Positions 26,548 through 32,491 of a stretch of DNA of 64,000 bases are shown here, piece by piece (position 1 is the stretch's first letter; each line of letters opens with the position of its first letter). The position numbers were made by a program, and so were the translations under genes. This stretch comes from Deferribacteres bacterium (lineage in GTDB: Bacteria > Chrysiogenota > Deferribacteres > Deferribacterales > Geovibrionaceae). The notes beneath the pieces were generated by a model that did not search any database, was not told the origin of the DNA, and worked only from the letters and a program-made list of their open reading frames with translations. The stretch lies in contig JAEWZN010000007.1 in the NCBI GenBank assembly GCA_023395255.1, positions 62,001 through 126,000 on the forward strand, given 5' to 3'.

Positions 26548-26824
26548 CTTCTAAGCCCAGTCTTTTCAGTGCCTCATCCAAAGGAATCTTTTCCGAATTT
26601 TTTCTTTCTTCAATAAGCTGAGCTATTTCAACATGTTCTGCCAAGTCCATAACAGACTTCATAAGTTCGTATTCCTGTACAGGGAGTACAATCATCTCTG
26701 GATTATTGTTTCTCAGCACCACAACGCGGTTTTTATCTCTGAGGAGCTCTGCGACTTTATTCATATTTCTTGAAAAGCTGCTGGCACTCATCATTTCATT
26801 AAGCTCATACTTTACACCATACAT
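26540..26824 (-). CDS. Phd/YefM-type antitoxin
   Basis: I use the ATG at 26824, which has GAGGTG upstream, rather than an in-frame start at 26854; this gives 94 residues. The N-terminus MYGVKYELNEMMSASSFSRNMNKV and VVVLRNNNPEMIVLPVQEYE match the Phd/YefM DNA-binding fold, and the acidic C-terminus would wrap the toxin. It should repress its own operon. Confidence 0.87.
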   Translation of the reverse strand: MYGVKYELNEMMSASSFSRNMNKVAELLRDKNRVVVLRNNNPEMIVLPVQEYELMKSVMDLAEHVEIAQLIEERKNSEKIPLDEALKRLGLEDE

Positions 26825-26941
26825 GCTACACCTCTTACAGACAATATTACGCATAATTATACGTAATTCAATGTAAATATCAATTTAACAATTTATGTTT
26901 ATTCAGTTGGAGAAAATCACAAACTCAATTTATAATATCGT

Positions 26942-27361
26942 ATGAAAGAAATCGAACTCATAATCAGCAGCCTGATAGTTATAGCAGGCTGGATATTCAA
27001 CGGTTGGTGGTCATCTAAAAGAGCTGTTCAGGATGATAAAAGAAAAATAATTACAAGCCATTTAATTGATGCTTATAGAATATTAAACAATGAAGTCGCA
27101 CACAGAAAATCAACTGAAGAACGTAATAAGAAACTTGAAAGCCTCATTGGAGCAATTCAATTATTTGGAAATGAAGAACAAATCGAGTTAGCTAAAAAGC
27201 TTGCATATGATATAGCCAAAGGCGGTACTTTTGAGCTTGACCCCTTGATCAACTCTTTAAGAGACAGCCTCAGAAAATCACTCAACTTAAAACACATTCA
27301 AGGCAATGTCACATGGGTTCGCTTTAATGACGATGATGTTAGTAAAAGAAATCAAGACTAA
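26942..27361 (+). CDS. Hypothetical membrane-anchored protein
   Basis: The 139-residue protein has one N-terminal hydrophobic helix (LIISSLIVIAGWIFNGWW) followed by a charged, mainly helical region. It is AT-rich like the rest of the island and has no recognised domain. It lies between the antitoxin gene (divergent) and the tRNA-Leu. No clear RBS is present, so confidence in expression is moderate. Confidence 0.6.
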   Translation: MKEIELIISSLIVIAGWIFNGWWSSKRAVQDDKRKIITSHLIDAYRILNNEVAHRKSTEERNKKLESLIGAIQLFGNEEQIELAKKLAYDIAKGGTFELDPLINSLRDSLRKSLNLKHIQGNVTWVRFNDDDVSKRNQD

Positions 27362-27403
27362 TGCCAATAATTACAATTATAAAAAATCAAATCTTTTAAA
27401 AAG

Positions 27404-27488
27404 TGCCCGAAGCCGGAATCGAACCGGCACAGAATTAAATTCCGAGGGATTTTAAGTCCCTTGCGTCTACCTATTCCGCCATTCGGGC
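27404..27488 (-). tRNA. tRNA-Leu (anticodon TAA)
   Basis: On the minus strand the 85-base sequence folds as a class II tRNA: acceptor GCCCGAA/TTCGGGC with discriminator A, a D-arm with GGCGGAATAGGTAGACGC, anticodon stem AGGGA/TCCCT with loop CTTAAAA (anticodon TAA), a long variable arm, and a T-arm GCCGGTTCGATTCCGGC. The CCA end is not encoded. It lies inside the AT-rich island. Confidence 0.95.
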
Positions 27489-27709
27489 TAAACCTTATAG
27501 AATCGGTTTAGTTTTATATGCTGAATTGTATTGTGTGTCAATGTACAATGAATTTCTAGAAGCAGCACCGTTTTTATAAATAATTTCAACTGATTTCTAA
27601 TCTAATACCACTTACGTTCATAATGTTGCTTGCAATGGTTTTTACTGATATAGTTTTTTATGCACATATAGGCAAAACTTTAATATCTGTTAAGCGACAG
27701 GGGGTTAAT

Positions 27710-28786
27710 ATGCAAGAGCAGTTAGCAAAGCTTGGTGAACGTTTTTCACGGATAAAAGAGCAACTCCAGACAGAGGAAGCAACAAAACATTCTCTGGTTA
27801 TCCCTTTCTTTATGGCTTTAGGGTATGACCCTTTTGACCCTGCACAAATAGTTCCTGAATTTATTTCCGACTTCGGCACAAAGAAAGGCGAAAAGATAGA
27901 CTACGCAATAATGAAGGATGGAAAACCCGCCATACTTGTTGAGTGTAAGCACTGGACAGAAGATTTAAATAATCACAGCGGTCAGCTTTTCCGTTACTTT
28001 TCAACACAGACTGCCAAATTCGCCTTGCTTACAAACGGTGTAAAATATATGTTTTTCACCGATATTGACAAACCCAACAAGCTTGACGAGAAGCCTTTTT
28101 TTGAGTTTGATATAACCTGCCTGCGTGACGAGCAGGTGAATGAAATAAATAAACTCCACAGAAAATCCTTCGACCCTGACACTCTGGCTTCCGCCGCCAG
28201 TGACCTTAAATACACCGGAGACCTTAAAACTATTATTTCTTCTGAAATAAAGTCGCCTTCGGATGATTTGGTTAAACATTTTACTCGTCAGGTTTTTGAC
28301 GGTAAAATAACCGAACGTCAGCTTGCCTATTTCAAAGATATTGTCCGTAAATCCTTTCAGGAAGTTATCAGCGAAACGGTCAGCAACCGCTTAACTTCCG
28401 CACTGAATGCTGAAAAAGAAATAGTAGCGGCAAAAGTTCAGCAGGAAGTTCCGGCAGAACCTGAAAAATCCGCTATAGAAACTACACAGCAGGAAATAGA
28501 CGGTTTTAATATAGTGAGGGCTATTTGCTCCAAAGTTGTAAAGCCTGAACGAATAGCTATCAGAGATAACCAGTCATATTGCAATATTCTTCTGGATGAT
28601 AATATACGTAAGCAGATTTGCAGGCTTCATTTTAATAACCCTGAAAAGCTCCGTGTTCAAATACTCGGACCCGGTGTAAAAGGAGACCGTAATCTTGAGG
28701 TTGATATTAATTCTCCTGAAGATTTATTCGGCTTCGCAGACCAGATACTTAAGGCTGTGCATGATTACGACAATCCTGAAAACTGA
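27710..28786 (+). CDS. Stand-alone type I restriction R-subunit N-terminal-like nuclease domain protein
   Basis: I use the ATG at 27710 (preceded by AGGGGG) rather than the upstream in-frame start; this gives 358 residues. Residues 1-150 resemble HSDR_N-type domains: KHSLVIPFFMALGYD, then D64 (EKIDYAI) and ECK (residues 78-80), a D-X13-ExK pattern typical of PD-(D/E)XK nucleases, and GQLFRYFSTQTAKFALLTNG. There is no helicase domain. A second conserved-looking C-terminal region (IVRAICSKVVKPERIAIRD, YCNILLDDNIRKQICRLHF) resembles COG4748-type proteins. It is the first gene of a five-gene operon; the next gene overlaps its end. Confidence 0.8.
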   Translation: MQEQLAKLGERFSRIKEQLQTEEATKHSLVIPFFMALGYDPFDPAQIVPEFISDFGTKKGEKIDYAIMKDGKPAILVECKHWTEDLNNHSGQLFRYFSTQTAKFALLTNGVKYMFFTDIDKPNKLDEKPFFEFDITCLRDEQVNEINKLHRKSFDPDTLASAASDLKYTGDLKTIISSEIKSPSDDLVKHFTRQVFDGKITERQLAYFKDIVRKSFQEVISETVSNRLTSALNAEKEIVAAKVQQEVPAEPEKSAIETTQQEIDGFNIVRAICSKVVKPERIAIRDNQSYCNILLDDNIRKQICRLHFNNPEKLRVQILGPGVKGDRNLEVDINSPEDLFGFADQILKAVHDYDNPEN

Positions 28787-29132
28787 TATAATCAAGGTTT
28801 TGGCACTGGCGGTGATATTGTTCTCCGCCAGTGTTGTTTCTGCTGAACAGTGCCTTGTTTATTTTTATCCTGACCATATCGTAATTGATAAAGACGCAGG
28901 AATATTCACTAAGCTGTCTGTAAAGGTTGATGTTAAGAATAACTGTGACCGTGATATTCAGGGCTTGGCAAGGTTTAATGCAACATCAAGGGGTTTTAAA
29001 ATCACTGAAAAGCCGTTGATTATTAACATTAAAGCGTATGAAACAAAGGCTGTTTCTGAACTCTGGTACATCAAAAAAGAAGACTACGACAGAATAGATA
29101 CAATAGATTTTGAAGTTATGGGGGAGAGATGA
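28761..29132 (+). CDS. Hypothetical secreted or membrane-tethered protein
   Basis: The ATG at 28761 lies inside the previous gene (26-base overlap) and gives 123 residues. A hydrophobic segment (IIKVLALAVILFSASVVSA) ends in a signal peptidase-like site before EQCLVYFYPD. The mature part is short and looks all-beta (KLSVKVDVKNNCDRDIQGL, PLIINIKAYETKAVSEL), with two cysteines. I do not recognise the family. Its stop overlaps the next start by four bases (ATGA), indicating coupling. Confidence 0.7.
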   Translation: MITTILKTDIIKVLALAVILFSASVVSAEQCLVYFYPDHIVIDKDAGIFTKLSVKVDVKNNCDRDIQGLARFNATSRGFKITEKPLIINIKAYETKAVSELWYIKKEDYDRIDTIDFEVMGER

Positions 29133-29806
29133 ACCAGTTTTTGGCTTCTCTTATTGTTATATTTTTTCCGGGTATAGTTGCGGCCTTGATTGTTGATAGG
29201 ATTACTTTCCATAAAGAGTGGGATATTTTTAAATTTTCGATTAGGGCGTTTGTTTTAGGTATTTTATCTTATGGCTTTCTTCAGTTAGTGTTCTGGATTC
29301 TTGATATTTATAAGCATGGGGTATGCTCTGAAGAACCCTTTTCTTATCTTGATGTATGGAGGATGTTTGCCAAAGAAAATCCAGAGATTCCTTTCGGGGA
29401 AATTTTCTGGGGATTTTTTACTTCAATTGCTGTGGCTTTTATAGTCTCAGCAATTGTCCATCGCAAACTTTTGAATAAAATCGCAAAATATTTCAATATC
29501 ACTAATGTTTATGGCTCGGAAAGCTTGTTCACATATTTTCTCAATTTAAATTACGTAAGCTGGGTATATGTTAGAGATCAAGAATTAAATCTTTGTTATC
29601 GAGGTAAACTCAGTTTCTTTAATGAATTTGGGGATATACAGGAAATTCTTTTAGATGATGTGACAGTTTATACTAATAACGAAGGCAAGGAATGTTATAG
29701 AACTGAAACGTTATACCTTTGTAAAAAAAGTGGTATATTATCTATAGAAATTCCAAAAAATGAAGAGCCACCTGCTTGTGATGATAAAAAAAACAAATGC
29801 AACTGA
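29129..29806 (+). CDS. Hypothetical three-helix membrane protein with small barrel-like C-terminal domain
   Basis: The 225-residue protein has hydrophobic helices at about residues 3-20 (FLASLIVIFFPGIVAALIV, with a Pro-Gly kink), 37-57 and 92-110. Residues 125-215 form a predicted beta-rich domain: WVYVRDQELNLCYRGKLSFF, EILLDDVTVYTN, TLYLCKKSGILSIEIP. This spacing recalls SH3-like or Sm-like barrels, and the whole resembles DUF6338-type proteins, but I cannot confirm that. It overlaps the preceding gene by 4 bases and is followed by two tiny proline-tailed genes. Confidence 0.7.
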   Translation: MNQFLASLIVIFFPGIVAALIVDRITFHKEWDIFKFSIRAFVLGILSYGFLQLVFWILDIYKHGVCSEEPFSYLDVWRMFAKENPEIPFGEIFWGFFTSIAVAFIVSAIVHRKLLNKIAKYFNITNVYGSESLFTYFLNLNYVSWVYVRDQELNLCYRGKLSFFNEFGDIQEILLDDVTVYTNNEGKECYRTETLYLCKKSGILSIEIPKNEEPPACDDKKNKCN

Positions 29807-29870
29807 AATAAAAACAAGGAAATCAAAGTATAAGAAAATTATTAAAGTTAAAGTAGACTAGGAGGTACTG

Positions 29871-29981
29871 ATGAGTGAAGAAAATGGAAAAGAGAAAAAA
29901 CTTTGTGAAGGTTTTCATAAAACCTCTAATTCAACAAATACCCCACCTCCACCCCCACCTGCTCAAACGCCCAAGAAATAA
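29871..29981 (+). CDS. 36-residue microprotein with polyproline tail
   Basis: A very strong RBS (GGAGGT, 4 bases before the ATG) precedes a 36-codon frame. The N-terminal half is charged and lysine-rich; the C-terminus is T-PPPPPP-AQTPKK. The next gene, 17 bases downstream, ends in almost the same tail, which makes chance coding very unlikely. No known family is recognised. It follows the membrane protein gene by 64 bases. Confidence 0.72.
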   Translation: MSEENGKEKKLCEGFHKTSNSTNTPPPPPPAQTPKK

Positions 29982-29998
29982 GCATTGAGAGGTATTTT

Positions 29999-30130
29999 AT
30001 GTCAAATAAGAATATACCAAATATTTTCCCCTTTGATGATGGTAAGCCTAATAGTGGCCACGAAAAACCTACTAAAGACAAGTTAACCCCACCTCCACCT
30101 CCTCCACCCCCTCAAAAACCTAAAAAATAA
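29999..30130 (+). CDS. 43-residue microprotein with polyproline tail
   Basis: RBS GAGAGGT lies five bases before the ATG. The N-terminal part (MSNKNIPNIFPFDDGKPN) differs from the neighbour, but the tail LT-PPPPPPPP-QKPKK is nearly the same. A rho-independent terminator starts 14 bases after the stop, so this is the last gene of the operon. Eight prolines in a row would normally require EF-P for translation. Confidence 0.72.
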   Translation: MSNKNIPNIFPFDDGKPNSGHEKPTKDKLTPPPPPPPPQKPKK

Positions 30131-30144
30131 ACATATAGCAATTT

Positions 30145-30173
30145 ATCCTCGCTTCGGCGGGGATGTCTTTTTT
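30145..30173 (+). terminator. Rho-independent terminator of the island operon
   Basis: ATCCTCGC and GCGGGGAT form an 8-bp stem capped by a TTCG tetraloop, followed by a T-rich tract. Confidence 0.85.
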
Positions 30174-30184
30174 CAACTTCACCA

Positions 30185-30216
30185 CAAAAAAAGGGGAACC
30201 GGAAATCCGGCTCCCC
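30185..30216 (-). terminator. Rho-independent terminator of the aminotransferase gene
   Basis: On the minus strand GGGGAGCCGGA pairs with the following CCGGTTCCCC around a TTT loop and is followed by seven T. It lies 28 bases after the stop. Confidence 0.85.
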
Positions 30217-30243
30217 TCTGGAAGTTTTCTTAAAAAAGTCCGC

Positions 30244-31554
30244 TTACTTTGCGGCGAGTTCTTTGCATGCCTGATAGATGCATTTGAAGAGCTCTTCGCT
30301 GTCGCCGACCTCAACACATGAGAAGGCTATGCGCAGGTCTGTCTTGCTTGTGGAGATAGTGCCTATGCCGTATTTATCCAGCAGGTGTATGCGGAGTTCC
30401 TCAGCGTCCACAGTGTTCAGCTTAAGGCACATGAAGTAGCCTGAGTTGAAGGGGTAGTAAGTGAACTGGTCTGTGAATTCGCCTCTGCCCAGTATTTCTT
30501 TAAATTTAAGCGCTCTTTCTTTGAGCACCTCGAATTTCTGTTTTCTCTGTTTCTCGAAGTCGGGGTGTTCCAGAGACTTGAGAACAAGGGTCTGCGAGGG
30601 GTGGGGGCAGTTGGAGATTGTTCCCCTTATAAGTCCTGTCACTTTTTTCTCGATAGCGGCAAACATTTTGGATTCGTCCGCGCTGCTTGTAGCACCGAAG
30701 GTGATGAAGCCCACACGGAAGCCCCATACGAACTCCTCTTTAGTTGCTCCGTCAAGTTTGATGGGGAGAAGGTTTTTGCTTCTGCCCACAAGCTGGCCGT
30801 AGATAGATTCTGTTATGCTGTCCTCATAAAAAAGCGTGAAGTAAGCATCGTCAGTAACCACGACAAGCTTGATGCCTTTCTCAGCGATGGCTGTGAGGCC
30901 GTCCGCTATTGCTTTCGCCTCAGCGGGCAAGGGTGTGTAGCCTGAGGGGTTGTTGGGGAAGTTGAGGATAACAACAGCCTTCCCTTTTATTTTGCCGCAT
31001 TCCTCAACCTTGGAAAGCAGAGCCTGAACATTGAATCCGCCTTTCTCGGTGAAGGTTTCGTAAGTGGCGATTTCTGCGCCGTTGATAACGGAGAATGTCA
31101 GTCTGTAGTTGCCCCAGAACATAGAGGGGAGAACAACATAGTCCCCTTTATCAAGAAACATATCCGCAACAACGTTAAGACCGTGGGTAAGCGCGTTTGT
31201 AACAACGGGCGAACCTATATTTTTCCCTGCGAGAGAGGGGTTTTCATCATATATTTTCTTTCTCCATCTCGTTCTCAGTTCAGGCTTGCCTGAAGAGGGC
31301 GCATAGGTGAAAACATCCTTAGCGGGGAGCCCTTTGAGATGGTCATAGATGCACTGGAGGTACATGGGTTCGCCCTTCTCCATTGCTATACCTATGGTAG
31401 CGTTAAACTTATGAGCCTTTTCCTTAGCCTCTGCCGACTGAGTGATAATGCCTTTGGGCATATAGATGTTCTTTCCGAGGTCGGAAAGCATTTCGTAAAC
31501 GGCTGGGTTTACTCCGGCTATAATCTCGTTAAGTTCTTTTGCGAGAGCGTTCAT
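30244..31554 (-). CDS. PLP-dependent aminotransferase, class I/II
   Basis: The 436-residue fold-type I enzyme contains the aspartate-aminotransferase signature NFPNNPSGYTPLP (about residues 197-209), VVTDDAYFTLFYED (Asp and Tyr contacting the cofactor ring), the likely PLP Schiff-base lysine in LDGATKEEFVWGFRVGF, and a C-terminal LRIAFSCVE with the substrate carboxylate Arg. Its substrate is not evident. It is monocistronic, followed by its own terminator, and divergent from the ferritin-like gene. Confidence 0.88.
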   Translation of the reverse strand: MNALAKELNEIIAGVNPAVYEMLSDLGKNIYMPKGIITQSAEAKEKAHKFNATIGIAMEKGEPMYLQCIYDHLKGLPAKDVFTYAPSSGKPELRTRWRKKIYDENPSLAGKNIGSPVVTNALTHGLNVVADMFLDKGDYVVLPSMFWGNYRLTFSVINGAEIATYETFTEKGGFNVQALLSKVEECGKIKGKAVVILNFPNNPSGYTPLPAEAKAIADGLTAIAEKGIKLVVVTDDAYFTLFYEDSITESIYGQLVGRSKNLLPIKLDGATKEEFVWGFRVGFITFGATSSADESKMFAAIEKKVTGLIRGTISNCPHPSQTLVLKSLEHPDFEKQRKQKFEVLKERALKFKEILGRGEFTDQFTYYPFNSGYFMCLKLNTVDAEELRIHLLDKYGIGTISTSKTDLRIAFSCVEVGDSEELFKCIYQACKELAAK

Positions 31555-31614
31555 TATATTGCCTCCAATTAACGCATGCTACGGGTGGTTTTAACAGTTG
31601 CGAATATACAAAAA

Positions 31615-31654
31615 TTATACACAATTTTAAAGAAGAATATTATACTGTGTATAA
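31615..31654. promoter_or_regulatory. Possible operator between divergent genes
   Basis: TTATACAC and GTGTATAA form 8-base inverted arms separated by 24 AT-rich bases, in the space between the aminotransferase and ferritin-like genes. Both genes' promoters probably lie here. Confidence 0.35.
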
Positions 31655-31684
31655 GCATAACACTATCACCTACGGAGGATCCGG

Positions 31685-32194
31685 ATGAATCTTGAACTAC
31701 TTCAAGCACTAAAGACGGCACACGACGCAGAGGTGGAGGGGATGAGGTCCTATCTCAGCTTCGCCAAACAAACACAGGTTGCAGGCGGCAAGAATATTCT
31801 TATCCAGCTTGCCATGGACGAAATCGACCATATGGAACTCATCAACAAGTTTATGGAACGCATGCTGAAAGGCGAAGTCTACCAGACGGTGGATGTGCCG
31901 AAGGCAAGGCTGGACAAGTTTATGCCCAAGGTTGCTGATGCCAGCCTCCAGAAGATGGACAAGGCGGATGTGGGCGATCTGGACGCGCTGAAAATTGCCC
32001 TTGCACATGAGGAAAAAGCGCGCCTTTTCTACCTTGATCAGGCTCAGAAAACAGACAACCTCCAGGCGAAAAAGCTCTTCACCGACCTTGCCGCTGTCGA
32101 GCAGAAGCATTATGACATTCTTCAGGCCGAAATCCAGTTCATCCAGCAGGATGGTTTCTGGTTTGACATGATGGAATTTTCTCTGGAAAAATAA
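31685..32194 (+). CDS. Ferritin-like diiron protein (rubrerythrin-type, no rubredoxin domain)
   Basis: The 169-residue protein is a four-helix bundle with the diiron ligand pattern: Glu near residue 17 (HDAEVEGMRSY), MDEIDHM (ExxH), AHEEKARLFYLDQ and VEQKHYDIL (ExxH). No C-terminal rubredoxin CxxC is present. Such proteins reduce hydrogen peroxide or store iron in anaerobes. RBS GGAGG lies eight bases before the ATG. Confidence 0.87.
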   Translation: MNLELLQALKTAHDAEVEGMRSYLSFAKQTQVAGGKNILIQLAMDEIDHMELINKFMERMLKGEVYQTVDVPKARLDKFMPKVADASLQKMDKADVGDLDALKIALAHEEKARLFYLDQAQKTDNLQAKKLFTDLAAVEQKHYDILQAEIQFIQQDGFWFDMMEFSLEK

Positions 32195-32241
32195 ACCGTG
32201 ACAATAAGATATAATCGCAGATATTTTTTTGACAAATCATA

Positions 32242-32270
32242 TTGACAAACAAATCCGCTGTTGTTATATT
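32242..32270 (+). promoter_or_regulatory. Consensus sigma-70 promoter for tRNA-Asn
   Basis: Perfect TTGACA, 17-base spacer, TATATT. It ends 31 bases before the tRNA, as expected for a stable RNA promoter. Confidence 0.85.
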
Positions 32271-32301
32271 CGTCTCTCGTTACGGTTGTGACGGTTATAA
32301 T

Positions 32302-32374
32302 TCCCTGATAGCTCAACCGGCAGAGCAAATGACTGTTAATCATTAGGTTGCAAGTTCGAGTCTTGCTCAGGGAG
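32302..32374 (+). tRNA. tRNA-Asn (anticodon GTT)
   Basis: The 73-base sequence folds as a tRNA: acceptor TCCCTGA/TCAGGGA with discriminator G, a D-arm with TAGCTCAACCGGCAGAGCA, an anticodon loop with GTT and a T-arm containing TTCGAGT. CCA is not encoded. Confidence 0.95.
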
Positions 32375-32382
32375 CTTAAAAG

Positions 32383-32417
32383 AAAAGCCCGATTCCTCAC
32401 GGAGTCGGGCTTTTTTC
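32383..32417 (+). terminator. Terminator of tRNA-Asn
   Basis: AAAAGCCCGA and TCGGGCTTTT arms form a strong hairpin followed by T residues, nine bases after the tRNA. Confidence 0.85.
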
Positions 32418-32440
32418 GTTCAAGTTTATCTGAAACGAAT

Positions 32441-32467
32441 AACGCCCCCTTTTTAGGGGGCGTTTTT
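32441..32467. terminator. Terminator of the multiheme cytochrome gene
   Basis: AACGCCCCC and GGGGGCGTT form a 9-bp stem flanked by T/A tracts on both sides, 25 bases after the cytochrome stop. Confidence 0.8.
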
Positions 32468-32491
32468 AGCTGCGTTATCAGATTTATGGTA

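Noticed and set aside
26160-27500. Attachment-site direct repeat of the tRNA-Leu 3-prime end
   Set aside because: I looked for a repeat of the tRNA 3-prime sequence around the island ends and found none; no integrase gene is present.
29940-30120. CCACCTCC tracts as a mere low-complexity repeat
   Set aside because: Both tracts lie in frame at the ends of two short genes, each with its own good RBS and a shared C-terminal PKK, so coding is the better explanation.
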